Counted from the first letter of the stretch, positions 9,463-17,814 are shown. The stretch is 64,000 bases of DNA from Pseudomonadota bacterium (GCA_023390395.1 JAEWCY010000018.1:1-64000); one strand, 5' to 3'. The notes: generated by a model from the letters alone, not told the origin. A program made the numbers and translations.

Positions 9463-9507
9463 GGGTATCCTCCCGTTGGAATATTTAAATCTCCTGGGAG
9501 GATACCC
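9463..9507 (-). promoter_or_regulatory. RBS-sequestering hairpin in the leader of the DUF6573 gene
   Basis: A perfect 12-bp inverted repeat, GGGTATCCTCCC and GGGAGGATACCC, with a 21-base AT-rich loop. On the minus strand the 3' arm contains the GGGAGG ribosome site and ends two bases before the ATG. If the stem forms in the mRNA the ribosome site is hidden. It could equally be a DNA operator. Confidence 0.55.
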
Positions 9508-9704
9508 TGAAGGGCCCGGGGAGGTCACTCCTTACACTGCTTTTCTTGACCATCAACAAATGATAAAACCAGAAGAAATTGTCATGAAACAAACAGTTCA
9601 TAATTGCGGCAAGAAAATTACGTATTGCATATTTCTTCAACCGCAATCAGCACAGGGCACGCCTATGTCTTCAACCTTCAAACATTTATCGCCCCACAGA
9701 ACTC
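9508..9704. other. Short spacer before the 362-aa gene
   Basis: About 200 bases between the DUF6573 leader and the stop of the membrane-protein gene. It is AT-rich with no feature I can support, and is likely to hold the promoter of the DUF6573 gene. Confidence 0.3.
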
Positions 9705-10793
9705 CTAGTCGTATTTCTTGAACTGTATTGGATTACATGGTTCTAACTTGCTCAAAAACGAGTGTATTGATATTGATGGATTGCTGTTTTCATTTTTTTC
9801 AATTTTTATATAAGTGATATTTGCGGAATCTTCGACAGTAAAATTTCCTTCAACCACAATACGCTTGCCCATTGTGTTTTCAGCATTACTTGTCATTACA
9901 ATAGGAATCGAATTTTTAGCAACTTTATATTCAACCGGGAGGGAAGGTTTTGAGGGCACGCCAAGAGCAACCGCACTGTTGTTTTCATTTGGCGCCGATA
10001 TTTTAACCTGCCAGTTAAATTTAAGATCGTTCGCCGTAATATCTACAATTTCAAACTCACAAAGCTGGAGGTCATGTCGAGATGAATCACAAGTTCCACG
10101 ATATTTACCGATAAATGCCTTTTTGTTTTGCTCGACGAACTTCTTCAAGGAAGCAGATCGTTCATTTTCTAAAACCTGATTACGGACCTCATTAAACATC
10201 ATTGATCCAAAAACCTTAACACATGATACAAACTTATTGACATAGATATCTTTGATGTTGTCAAGATCTCCTTCACATCTTTGTTTTCCATTAATTTCAA
10301 TACAAGAATAACCCACGCTAAAATTTTTTCGACTTGCATCAATCAAAAACTGAATACGAACTATGGCACCCCTCTTGAATTCTGGATATTTTAAAAGAAA
10401 TCTATTTTCAACTTCTTTATCCCTGCCATTTGCTATATTATCAATGACAGTATCTAGTGGAATTTTTCCGTTAAACTCGACAACCATTCGCTTCTGCGAG
10501 TCTTCAAATTCTTTCCAACTTGTCGAACTAAAGTATTTGTAATTATCAAGAGCATTTCCAACAGTTACAGAACTGTCGATCTTCAAAGATCCTGATTTCA
10601 CAATATCGATGTTTTTTTCTCCACTAAAAATGGGAGTAATTAGAAACAAGAAGATTCCAGCGGCAACAATGGCACCAACAAACAATTTATTTTTTAACAT
10701 TAGCAACAATTTGTCTTTCATTTCCATGTTGTCGTTTACAACTTGAATCAACCGAGCATATTCGCTCTTCAACATATTCAAGAACTTGCCCAT
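9705..10793 (-). CDS. Single-pass membrane protein of unknown function
   Basis: A 362-residue protein with a basic cytoplasmic N-terminus (about 35 residues), one transmembrane helix at about 37-56 (LFVGAIVAAGIFLFLITPIF) and a 300-residue extracytoplasmic part with no recognised domain. The outer part has two close cysteine pairs, around YSCIEINGKQRCEG and RGTCDSSRHDLQLCEF, that could form disulfides. GGGAGG lies five bases before ATG. It is divergent from the XRE regulator at 10953. Composition matches the AT-rich island. A surface or transfer-related role is possible, but nothing shows it directly. Confidence 0.7.
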   Translation of the reverse strand: MGKFLNMLKSEYARLIQVVNDNMEMKDKLLLMLKNKLFVGAIVAAGIFLFLITPIFSGEKNIDIVKSGSLKIDSSVTVGNALDNYKYFSSTSWKEFEDSQKRMVVEFNGKIPLDTVIDNIANGRDKEVENRFLLKYPEFKRGAIVRIQFLIDASRKNFSVGYSCIEINGKQRCEGDLDNIKDIYVNKFVSCVKVFGSMMFNEVRNQVLENERSASLKKFVEQNKKAFIGKYRGTCDSSRHDLQLCEFEIVDITANDLKFNWQVKISAPNENNSAVALGVPSKPSLPVEYKVAKNSIPIVMTSNAENTMGKRIVVEGNFTVEDSANITYIKIEKNENSNPSISIHSFLSKLEPCNPIQFKKYD

Positions 10794-10952
10794 AGCGACC
10801 TCCCTAATGTTGCGCTAAATATCGAGTAGTTGGCCCCCGTTAGGCCGATCCGCCCTCACAATAGGTAATTTAATTCCTATTTTCAAGAAAAAAAGGTAAA
10901 CAGTCTGGTTCGCCCCCTGCCGCCAGTCCCGTATTGATATGCAGGGGGAAAA

Positions 10953-11276
10953 ATGGCTAATATCCATGAAATATTAGGAAAAAGGATTCAGTCGATCAGG
11001 AAGAAAGCCGGCCTGACCCAACTGGAACTGGCTGAAAAGGCCAATTTATCCTTGAAACATCTCGGGGAAATCGAACGCGGCCGGGGCAATCCCACCCTCG
11101 AAAGTCTTCACAACTTAACAGTCGCGCTCGATATCTCCCTAATGAAGTTATTTGACCTCGAAGTTGATCTGCTTACAACAAAGGTGACGGAAGAACTTGC
11201 CATAGATATTATCCAGTCAGCATCTCCGAGCGACAAAACAAAGATTCTTAAGATATTGACGGCTCTGACAGAATAA
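10953..11276 (+). CDS. XRE-family transcriptional regulator
   Basis: A 107-residue protein. Residues 7-61 are a complete Cro/CI-type helix-turn-helix (GKRIQSIRKKAGLTQLELAE, NLSLKHLGEIERGRGNPTLE). The remaining 45 residues form a short C-terminal segment, probably for dimerisation. AGGGGG lies four bases before ATG. It is divergent from the membrane-protein gene at 9705-10793, and the 159-bp spacer contains no other gene, so control of that gene and of itself is likely. A 7-bp hairpin (CTGACAG/CTGTCAG, 11265-11285) overlaps the stop codon and may end the transcript. Confidence 0.85.
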   Translation: MANIHEILGKRIQSIRKKAGLTQLELAEKANLSLKHLGEIERGRGNPTLESLHNLTVALDISLMKLFDLEVDLLTTKVTEELAIDIIQSASPSDKTKILKILTALTE

Positions 11277-11288
11277 AGCTGTCAGCCA

Positions 11289-11486
11289 TTAATCGTAGAA
11301 CTTCGGGTCACTGTCCGTGACCTTCAAGTCATTGAACCGACCACGAACATTTTTTTCTTCCTTTCTGATTGCGTTTCGAACGTTGTCGTGTCCAACAATG
11401 ACACCACCACCGTTAGCTATTGTTTTGAACACGCTTCCAATAGCGACACCCAAAGCAATTCCAGCGACAAATTTAAAAAGCATCAT
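11289..11486 (-). CDS. Small glycine-rich membrane-associated protein
   Basis: A 65-residue protein. Residues 3-21 form a hydrophobic glycine-zipper-like helix (FKFVAGIALGVAIGSVFK), followed by a glycine-rich turn and a charged tail. GGAGG lies seven bases before ATGATG, which supports real expression. It converges with the XRE gene, only 12 bases separating the stops. Function unknown. Confidence 0.6.
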   Translation of the reverse strand: MMLFKFVAGIALGVAIGSVFKTIANGGGVIVGHDNVRNAIRKEEKNVRGRFNDLKVTDSDPKFYD

Positions 11487-11525
11487 ATCTCGACCTCCAT
11501 GAAAGCAGATTAAGGGTCCACGACT

Positions 11526-11747
11526 TCAGTTATTACCTTCCGAAGTAGTAACTATCTGGTCAAGATATTCTTTGAAAGTTTCCGCGAGATGCATGCCTAT
11601 CTCTGCCCACCGTCGCACAAACACCCCCTGTACTCCTGAATCTGCAGCGCCCATGACATCAAAAAGGTGTTCGATGGGCTGGAACCGCTTTGTGATCTCT
11701 TCGATCAGCTCGAGTGTCTTGGCGTTGGATTCTGCTTCGGTCGGCAT
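11526..11747 (-). CDS. Small hypothetical protein next to the IS21 element
   Basis: A 73-residue protein starting MPTEAESNAK, predicted mostly helical (ELIEEITKRFQPIEHLFDVM), with no known family. The frame stays open to 11813, but GAGGTGAGC directly before the ATG at 11747 fixes the start. The IS21 element begins only 79 bases upstream, so its native promoter may have been displaced by the insertion. Confidence 0.6.
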   Translation of the reverse strand: MPTEAESNAKTLELIEEITKRFQPIEHLFDVMGAADSGVQGVFVRRWAEIGMHLAETFKEYLDQIVTTSEGNN

Positions 11748-11923
11748 GCTCACCTCATGGCCCAGGAGATCGGGGACCAGGGAAGGATATCCTCGGGGCA
11801 AGGGCCAGGTCACGGGGCTGGGCAGCTGTCATGGGGCGGGATAATGGAGCCAGTGATGGGCGGGCTAATGGAGCCAGTCGTTTCGTTGCCAGCCGGCTCG
11901 GACTTTCCCTCGTTGTTTGATGG

Positions 11924-12682
11924 TTATGCCACGCTTTCGCAAGCGCTTTCCGCGAGCCTTGGCGAGCGGTAGCTCTTCCCGTTGAGGACAAGCCGGTAGG
12001 CACCGTGGCGGAGCCGATCGATGGTCGCCGCGCCGAGCAGTTTGTTCTGGAAGGCTTCTCCCCATTCCTCAAAGTCGAGATTGCTTGTGATGATCGTCGG
12101 GCGCTGTTCGTAGCGCTCGGCCACCACGTCGTGGAAATCCTCATCCTGGTTTACGGTCAGCGGCTTGAGGCCGAAATCGTCAATGACGAGCAGGTCCACC
12201 CTGGTCAAATACTGGAACTTCCGGTCATACCCGCCGACAGCGCGGGCGGCCTGGATCTGCTGAAGCAACTGAGTCAGAGTCAGGAACACCACGTCATGGC
12301 CGCAACGAATGGCGCAGTGTCCCAAGGCCTGGGCCAAGTGGCTTTTGCCCGTACCGCAGGGGCCGGCGATAAGGATGTTGGCCTTTTCCTCAAGGAAGCG
12401 ACAGGTGGCCAAGTCCAGGACGAGGGACCGGTTGATGGAGGCATTGAAAGCGAAGTCAAAGCTTTCCAGGGTCTTCTGGCTTTTGCAGCCGGCGCGGCGC
12501 AGACGCATGCCGAGCTTGCGCTGTTCCCTCCTGGCGACTTCGTCCTGGATAAGCATGGCCAAGAAGTCGGTGTAGGCGAGCTTCTCCTCGATAGCCTGAC
12601 GGTTGCGTACTTCCAGGGAGTCCAGGATGCCGGAGAGCCGGAGCTGTTTGAGCAACGGGGCCAGTTGCGGCATGGGGTTCAT
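11924..12682 (-). CDS. istB: IS21 helper ATPase IstB
   Basis: A 252-residue AAA+ protein that assembles on target DNA and recruits the IstA transposase. It has the IstB N-terminal helical domain (QLAPLLKQLRLSGILDSLEV), Walker A GPCGTGKSHL, Walker B DLLVIDDFGL and sensor segment IITSNLDFEEW, and is of normal family length. The frame is open to 12721, but AAAGGAGG six bases before the ATG at 12682 fixes the start. It follows istA after 13 bases and ends within 100 bases of the left element end. No disruption is seen. Confidence 0.95.
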   Translation of the reverse strand: MNPMPQLAPLLKQLRLSGILDSLEVRNRQAIEEKLAYTDFLAMLIQDEVARREQRKLGMRLRRAGCKSQKTLESFDFAFNASINRSLVLDLATCRFLEEKANILIAGPCGTGKSHLAQALGHCAIRCGHDVVFLTLTQLLQQIQAARAVGGYDRKFQYLTRVDLLVIDDFGLKPLTVNQDEDFHDVVAERYEQRPTIITSNLDFEEWGEAFQNKLLGAATIDRLRHGAYRLVLNGKSYRSPRLAESACESVA

Positions 12683-12695
12683 GTAATTCCTCCTT

Positions 12696-14228
12696 TTATT
12701 GCAGCATGTTTCTGGTGTCACGGCAGAACCGGCTGCGACCTTTGTAGGCGTCGGGCAGAAGCGAGAGGCGAAGGTCCACCGGTTCCATGTCCAACCCCTT
12801 CTCCAGGATGCTTTTCACGGCCCGGTACGACGCCGTGCCATGCTCGACGGCGCGTCGGCAGGCCGCTTCCAGCCTTTTCGGGCCGTATTTCTTCTTCAAT
12901 CCCAGAACGCCCTGTGCGGCCCGGAGGTTGTCCAGAACCCGCGAGGCGAAGAGCTGGTCCACGAGTTCCCGGCACATGGGACCGATGCGTTCGGCGTGTT
13001 CCAGGCACCACTGCGGCGTCTGCATGAGGTAGGCCCTGGCCTCCGGGGGCAGATGCTCGTTCACGGTGGATTTTCCTCCCGGCCGGCGCAGCCGGGAATG
13101 GACGGCCACCAGGGTCTGGCCGTGGAAAATCTGCACGGTCTTTTCCCCGGCGCGCAGCCAAAGATGCTGGTGCACCAACTGAAACGGAGCGGAATAGAAG
13201 GCTTTTTCGAATTGGACGTGGCAGTTGCCATGGAGCTTGACCCCGGCCCAGGTCACGACCTCTGGAGCCACGTCGGGCAACGGCCTGAGGAAATGGCGTT
13301 CCGCCTCGGCAAAACGCGTCAGTGGCCGCTCATGGGTGGTGCCGTGGACACGGTTGCCGGCCGTACCCATGATCCACTCCAGCAACTGGCGGTTGGCGTC
13401 GGCGATGTCCCGAAAGTCACGCAAGGGCGGGAAATTGTTCTTGATGTACTTGACCCCGGACTCGACGATGCCCTTTTTCTGGGGGTCCCGTGGCGGACAA
13501 GGGGAGATGAGGAAGCCATAGCCCTCGGCGATCTCGGCATAGGCCCGCTGCACCTCGGGATCATGGTAGCAGGCCTTGGTGATGGCGCACTTGGGGTTGT
13601 CGATGACAATCCGCGCCGGGACGCCGCCGAAGAACTCGAAAGCGCGGCGGTGGCAGCCAAGCCAGGTCTCGACCTTCTGGTCCCAGACCACCTCGGCGTA
13701 CTGGTGCCGGCTCCAGGCCAGGGTCATGACGAAGACCCAGGTCCCGTGCACTTCTCCCGTGCCGAGGTCGATGATCTTCGGTCCTGCGCCGAAATCCACC
13801 TGAGCCACGTCGCCGGGAGTGTGGTCGAGCATAACCGTGGCCGGCCGCTCCTGCTTGTGGTGTCGCAAGAAGCGTTTGACCGCGTCGTAGCTGCCGGCGA
13901 AGGCGAACTTCCTGACCAGCGTCTGGTGGATCGTCGTCCAGGCAATGCCTTGTCCCGCCCAGGCCAGGACTTGGTTCGCAAAGGGGAGGACCTGGGATTG
14001 TCCGCGTTTTGCTGGGGACGTCTTTCTGGTCAGCCGCTCGATGACCTCGTTGTCGGGCAGCGGCGAATCCTTGTTCAGCCAGCCTTGATCCTGAGCCAAC
14101 AGACGGAGCTTGCCCGCCTTGGCCCGGCCCATAAGGCCGGCCGTGGCAATCTGGCGGTCGGACTCACCCAGGCGCATCCTGGCGATAACGTGACGAATTT
14201 CATGCACTGCGAACCTCCGGTTGGCCAT
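12696..14228 (-). CDS. istA: IS21 transposase IstA
   Basis: A 510-residue DDE transposase. An N-terminal helix-turn-helix (EIRHVIARMRLGESDRQIAT) is followed by the rve integrase core. The acidic triad appears as D in VAQVDFGAGPK, D in RIVIDNPKCAI and E in KKGIVESGVKYIK. A C-terminal beta-barrel region follows, as usual for IstA. The start at 14228 has GGAGGAAAGG directly upstream; a GTG at 14240 is in frame but overlaps that site. It is transcribed with istB from the right end of the element and has normal length with no frameshift. Confidence 0.95.
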   Translation of the reverse strand: MANRRFAVHEIRHVIARMRLGESDRQIATAGLMGRAKAGKLRLLAQDQGWLNKDSPLPDNEVIERLTRKTSPAKRGQSQVLPFANQVLAWAGQGIAWTTIHQTLVRKFAFAGSYDAVKRFLRHHKQERPATVMLDHTPGDVAQVDFGAGPKIIDLGTGEVHGTWVFVMTLAWSRHQYAEVVWDQKVETWLGCHRRAFEFFGGVPARIVIDNPKCAITKACYHDPEVQRAYAEIAEGYGFLISPCPPRDPQKKGIVESGVKYIKNNFPPLRDFRDIADANRQLLEWIMGTAGNRVHGTTHERPLTRFAEAERHFLRPLPDVAPEVVTWAGVKLHGNCHVQFEKAFYSAPFQLVHQHLWLRAGEKTVQIFHGQTLVAVHSRLRRPGGKSTVNEHLPPEARAYLMQTPQWCLEHAERIGPMCRELVDQLFASRVLDNLRAAQGVLGLKKKYGPKRLEAACRRAVEHGTASYRAVKSILEKGLDMEPVDLRLSLLPDAYKGRSRFCRDTRNMLQ

Positions 14229-14407
14229 CCTTTCCTCCACGATGTTGCTCGTGGAGTGGATAGCCCGTCGCGGAAGTCCGAGCGAAGGCTGGAAACGATG
14301 GTGGCTCGATTAACCCGCCCCGAGGCTGGCTCCATTAGCCCGCCCATGGGGTGGCCTCATTAACCCGCCCCGGCTTTGGCTCCATATGCGCGCCCGCCGA
14401 CAGCAGC

Positions 14408-14727
14408 TGACGGGGAGGCCGAGGCAATTGGCATAGCCGCCGGCCGAATCGGACTTTGGGCCTAGGCGGCCCACCCTTGCGTTTTTGAGGGGAGGGGCCA
14501 GGGCAATCTAGCCCACACGAGGAAAGCCCCAGGACGGGGCCGTAGGGCGCGAATCCAAGGGGTGTCCTGGGTGGCCGGAGAGGGGAGGCTGGCCGCCACG
14601 CCCTCATGGGACAACAGAAGATCAATTACTGAGCAAAGCTCATGAACATAAATTTCATTTCACGTTGACAGAAAGTGACCTTAAAGCTATCTGCCGAAAA
14701 GATCATTCAGCTATAAAGGAGTTCACC
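14408..14727. other. GC-rich spacer between IS21 and the MucR gene
   Basis: About 320 bases with no supported gene. The first 230 bases are GC-rich like the chromosomal part and unlike the surrounding island; the last 80 are AT-rich and carry the promoter region of the MucR/Ros gene. The GC-rich piece was contiguous with the bases left of 11822 before the IS inserted. Confidence 0.4.
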
Positions 14728-15285
14728 ATGATCGATAAAGAAATTTGGGCAGAGGCTTTAAATCTGGCGAAAGACCAACTTCGCCACGGCAAAGTTCATT
14801 TCAGCGAACTGGAAGTCGTTACGAAGAGCATTTACGAAAAACTGACTGCCCTCAGCGCCGGCCCGATTATCGACGTTCAGCCCGAGCCCATGAAGCAAAT
14901 CGAAGCTGCGCAGCATGTGAAGACCAAGAAAGGTGTCAAATGTGCCGTCTGTGGCAAAGAATTTAAGGTCTTAGGCACGAAACATCTTGAGTCTCATGAC
15001 CTGACTCGTAAAGAGTACATGGAAAAGTATGGCGTTGCCAAGAAAGATATGTCTGTCAAGATTGCCAGAAAAACGCTGACTGGCGAAAACAATCCCCTCA
15101 AGCAGATGCAGATGATCATGAAGGAATTCAAGATTAAGCGCGGGGATGTCACTCAGTTTGTCAAGGACAATGGTTTTGACGACATGAAATCGCTTGCTGC
15201 CGCCGCAAACGAAAAGAATGTCGGCATTCTTGAATTGCTGAAAGCTCCTGCTGAAACCAACGAAGCCAAGGGCAACAAGAAATAG
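14728..15285 (+). CDS. MucR/Ros-family zinc-finger transcriptional regulator
   Basis: A 185-residue protein. Residues about 63-105 match the Ros/MucR domain: two cysteines (KCAVCGKEF) and two histidines (LGTKHLESHDLTRKEYMEKYG), a prokaryotic C2H2 zinc-finger arrangement. The long C-terminal extension (KIKRGDVTQFVKDNGFDDM) is unusual for the family and has no recognised domain. The frame starts at 14665, but AAGGAG six bases before the ATG at 14728 gives the start. A strong terminator follows. Ros/MucR proteins regulate plasmid, exopolysaccharide and cell-cycle genes in other bacteria; the targets here are unknown. Confidence 0.85.
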   Translation: MIDKEIWAEALNLAKDQLRHGKVHFSELEVVTKSIYEKLTALSAGPIIDVQPEPMKQIEAAQHVKTKKGVKCAVCGKEFKVLGTKHLESHDLTRKEYMEKYGVAKKDMSVKIARKTLTGENNPLKQMQMIMKEFKIKRGDVTQFVKDNGFDDMKSLAAAANEKNVGILELLKAPAETNEAKGNKK

Positions 15286-15302
15286 CTCCGGCTCAAAATT
15301 TG

Positions 15303-15346
15303 AAGCCCACGTCGTCCATGTTAAAGTGGATGGCGTGGGCTTTTTT
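15303..15346 (+). terminator. Rho-independent terminator of the MucR/Ros gene
   Basis: AAGCCCACG pairs with CGTGGGCTT, extended by an inner TCCA/TGGA, and is followed by six T. It lies 18 bases after the stop codon at 15285. Confidence 0.9.
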
Positions 15347-15407
15347 CATCTTCAACTATCAACAAGAAGCCAAGTAGCAACTTCTCTAGTGGTAAATAAA
15401 ACAAAAT

Positions 15408-16055
15408 TCAGGAAGATGCCTTCTTTGCAAGCTCAGAATTGATTGACACGATTAACTTGTGAAAATCCTGTTTGTTCATTCTGGCATATTCCTCATCATA
15501 CGTCATTGAGATCTTATTGTAGGGAGAGACTTTGCAAAAAACAAGAATAGCTCCTCCCCATTCACGCCGAATTACGCGAGAGCCCTTTGGCAATGGTTTT
15601 CCGCCATGCTCACCTGCATCATAAAAAGACCTATCTACATACTTACCGTTAACAACGGCCAACTCCTCAAAATCATTGGGATGCTGGCCATAAACACCTG
15701 TTGGCTCAAGATTATCGAGTTCTAATCGAAAATACGAAAGCTGTTGCTCTGTCCCGATAGAATCGAAGGAAAGACATCGTGGTTTAGCAATATGTGGGAT
15801 TGAAGAAAAATCTATTTCTATACAATCAGTTTCCAAGCCAGAAAAACGACAACCCTCAAGATCAAGTCCGCCGCCATTTGGAAAAAAAGAATGATTAGAA
15901 ATCTTAAATTTTCCAATAAAATCTAACACGCTAACAATGTCGTTTGGCTCGACCCATTCGCAATACAAAGGCACACCGACTGGAAACAGCTCCGATAGCA
16001 TGCGATTCCATGAGTCCAGAGATTCTTTATCGAAATCAGGATTTCTTGTACGCAT
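15408..16055 (-). CDS. Hypothetical protein cotranscribed with the PLD nuclease
   Basis: A 215-residue soluble protein without a recognised domain. The sequence is beta-rich and acidic, with a conserved-looking central segment (GQHPNDFEELAVVNGKYVDR) and a basic C-terminus. GGAGG lies four bases before the ATG at 16055; an in-frame TTG at 16082 is less likely. It starts 31 bases after the PLD gene and so is probably in the same transcript. An immunity or partner protein for the nuclease is one possibility, but nothing in the sequence proves it. Confidence 0.65.
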   Translation of the reverse strand: MRTRNPDFDKESLDSWNRMLSELFPVGVPLYCEWVEPNDIVSVLDFIGKFKISNHSFFPNGGGLDLEGCRFSGLETDCIEIDFSSIPHIAKPRCLSFDSIGTEQQLSYFRLELDNLEPTGVYGQHPNDFEELAVVNGKYVDRSFYDAGEHGGKPLPKGSRVIRREWGGAILVFCKVSPYNKISMTYDEEYARMNKQDFHKLIVSINSELAKKASS

Positions 16056-16086
16056 ACGTCCTCCACAAACAATTTCTTCCAACGTA

Positions 16087-16614
16087 TCACAATTCTTCTG
16101 AATGCTCTTTGTGCTGTCGCCAATTTACCAAATAGAGCTTAGCCAAAGTCTCATCCCGAATGATCAGCAGATTCTCAGCGTTTTTCTCTTCGGCTGCCTT
16201 GGTGAAGTTAAACGACCCTGTGATCACAGTGGCTCCGTCGATGATCATCACCTTATTGTGAGCGATGGCATGCTTGTCGTCAATCCAGACTGGGATGCCT
16301 TCATTCTTAAGAAACGTCGCCCCAGTATAGGTAGCTTTTCTTTGACTTTTATCGAGAATGGCTTCGACCTTTACTCCCCGCCGAGAGGCATCAACAAGGG
16401 CCTTGGCTATTGGAGCAGAAGTAAAACTGTAAGCTCGTACAAAGATAGATTCTTTAGCCTGCCCAATGGCATCAACGATTGCTTGCTGTGCCCCACCCTT
16501 TGGAGAAAAGTACACACTAACAGGGGTGTCATGAAGGGTTAAGTCGTAGGCTTGGATGGCTCCTGGGTAAAAAAGCCAGAAGCACACAATCAAAGCCGAA
16601 AGGCAAAATTTCAT
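16087..16614 (-). CDS. Secreted phospholipase D-family nuclease (Nuc type)
   Basis: A 175-residue protein with signal peptide 1-22 (ending AIQA) and a single PLD domain. The HxKxxxxD motif is complete: H119, K121 and D126 in HNKVMIIDG, followed by TGSFNFTKAAEEKNAENL. One HKD motif per chain and this length are typical of the Nuc family of periplasmic endonucleases, which act as dimers on DNA and are often carried on conjugative plasmids. It is followed closely by a hypothetical gene and lies near ComEA-like and SNase-like exported proteins. Confidence 0.9.
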   Translation of the reverse strand: MKFCLSALIVCFWLFYPGAIQAYDLTLHDTPVSVYFSPKGGAQQAIVDAIGQAKESIFVRAYSFTSAPIAKALVDASRRGVKVEAILDKSQRKATYTGATFLKNEGIPVWIDDKHAIAHNKVMIIDGATVITGSFNFTKAAEEKNAENLLIIRDETLAKLYLVNWRQHKEHSEEL

Positions 16615-16668
16615 TGGAGCACCTTTGCGGGGGCAAGAGCATGCCTTACCCCCGCTTACTTGGCTTGC

Positions 16669-16992
16669 CTACTTCTGCTTGGCGATGACCTTGTCTTTGA
16701 TCTTATCGTAGGTCGCGCCAGGGATGATCTTTTTGGAAACAAGCTGATCCTTCTTGGCGTAGGGGCGGCCCTCAATGATCTTCTTGGAGTAGGCGTCACC
16801 AATGCCAGGCAGGGATTTAAGCTGATCTTCGGTCGCGGAATTCAGGTCAATAAGCTCGGCCTTGGCGGCAGGAGCTTCGACTTTTGCCGGGGAGGCCGTG
16901 CTCGGAGTGTTGGCTTTCTGCCCGGCAATGCCTGCAGAAGCCATGCAGCAAACCAGCAGCAGAGCAACGATAAGCAAATACGCTTTCTTCAC
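16669..16992 (-). CDS. Exported ComEA-like helix-hairpin-helix DNA-binding protein
   Basis: A 107-residue protein with signal peptide 1-23, a Pro/Ala-rich linker and a ComEA-type helix-hairpin-helix domain (residues about 46-95: LIDLNSATEDQLKSLPGIGD, AYSKKIIEGRPYAKKDQL). Such domains bind double-stranded DNA without sequence specificity; in competence systems ComEA binds incoming DNA in the periplasm. The start is GTG with AGGAG eight bases upstream. It sits among exported nuclease-like genes, which suggests a shared role in handling extracellular or transferring DNA (inference). Confidence 0.88.
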   Translation of the reverse strand: MKKAYLLIVALLLVCCMASAGIAGQKANTPSTASPAKVEAPAAKAELIDLNSATEDQLKSLPGIGDAYSKKIIEGRPYAKKDQLVSKKIIPGATYDKIKDKVIAKQK

Positions 16993-17043
16993 GGGGAATT
17001 CTCCTGGATTCAGGGTTGAAAAGGGGAGAACGCCTGCCCCAGC

Positions 17044-17316
17044 CTATTTGAAATTGTGCTGCGCACGGTACGCCTTGACCATTGGGTCGGTGACGTCCTT
17101 TGGGTAGCAGAGTGGAGAACGGCCCCCCGGCCGGCTGTAGGCACTTCTCCCGCCGCAATTCCTACCGTTGCGCATGGTGTTGTAGGGACATGGGCAATTG
17201 CCAGGGTACGAACTGATCGACTCCTTGATTATCATGTCTCGGATTTCTTGATCCGTGACGGCGAAGGATAAGGCAGGGACCAGAACCAAGGCAAGCGTCA
17301 AGAAAAGTCTCTTCAT
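17044..17316 (-). CDS. Small exported cysteine-rich protein
   Basis: A 90-residue protein with signal peptide 1-19 and a mature part carrying four cysteines in the pattern CPC, C, C (GNCPCPYNTMRNGRNCGGRS, then PLCYPKDVT). The GRSAYSRPGG motif recurs in small exported proteins that I recall beside secreted nucleases, but no function is established. AGGGCGG precedes the ATG. It lies between the ComEA-like and SNase-like genes, all on the minus strand. Confidence 0.75.
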   Translation of the reverse strand: MKRLFLTLALVLVPALSFAVTDQEIRDMIIKESISSYPGNCPCPYNTMRNGRNCGGRSAYSRPGGRSPLCYPKDVTDPMVKAYRAQHNFK

Positions 17317-17331
17317 AATACCGCCCTAAGT

Positions 17332-17814
17332 TTATTGACTTTTATCTGCCCATAATCCTTTTTTCTCGTCCCGGCATTGAAGCTCCCAGGCATGCCAAGA
17401 CACGCATTCCATCGTCCCACGCTTTCGGCATGTGGCGACATCAACTGAGGCAAGGCAGGCTTTCGTCAGGACATCGGCCAAATCCTCCTGCCCGACAAGC
17501 ACTCGCGCGATGACTTGGCCGTTTGGCTCTTGGTAGATGGGTAATACCTCGGCTACGTCTCCCCACTGGTTGCACCATGAGGCCGTCCGCCGCCGCGCAG
17601 CATCTCCAAGTGGACTCCCTGGGACAGGAGCTCTGACCGCGTAGAGCTTGATCCGTTCGATTTGCCCATCTGGCTTGGCGATGTCCAAGGTTGTGCCGTC
17701 GAGGACGTTGACGACCTTTCCCTGCCAGGAGTCTGCCGCCAAAGAGGGGATAGGAAAAAGAGCAAAGATCAGCAGGAAGGCAAAAGATCGGATCATGGCC
17801 ATGGCCGTTCTCAT
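17332..17814 (-). CDS. Exported staphylococcal-nuclease-like protein with degenerate active site
   Basis: A 160-residue protein with signal peptide ending SLA-A and an SNase fold (GKVVNVLDGTTLDIAKPDG, then a C-terminal KKGLWAD). In active members the loop after the first arginine reads like D-T/A-P-E; here it is YAVRAPV, so the calcium-binding aspartate and the catalytic glutamate are both missing, and the second acid of DGDT is Thr. It may bind DNA or another partner without cutting it. Four C-terminal cysteines could form disulfides. The ATG at 17814 is chosen over a GTG two codons upstream. Confidence 0.8.
   Translation of the reverse strand: MRTAMAMIRSFAFLLIFALFPIPSLAADSWQGKVVNVLDGTTLDIAKPDGQIERIKLYAVRAPVPGSPLGDAARRRTASWCNQWGDVAEVLPIYQEPNGQVIARVLVGQEDLADVLTKACLASVDVATCRKRGTMECVSWHAWELQCRDEKKGLWADKSQ

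Larger units (their letters stand above)
11822..14407. mobile_element. Complete IS21-family insertion sequence with 5-bp target duplication
   Basis: The element runs from TGTC at 11827 to GACA at 14402 (about 2.58 kb) and is flanked by the direct repeat GCAGC at 11822-11826 and 14403-14407. Both ends carry the multiple internal repeats typical of IS21 elements: units resembling ATGGGCGGGCTAATGGAGCC occur twice at the left end and four times, inverted, at the right. Inside are istA and istB on the minus strand. It is much more GC-rich than the island around it. Intact ends, intact genes and an exact target duplication suggest a recent, potentially active insertion. Confidence 0.85.

Noticed and set aside
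12005..14363. Long plus-strand frames across the IS21 element
   Set aside because: They are antisense shadows of istA and istB, whose motifs and ribosome sites are clear on the minus strand.
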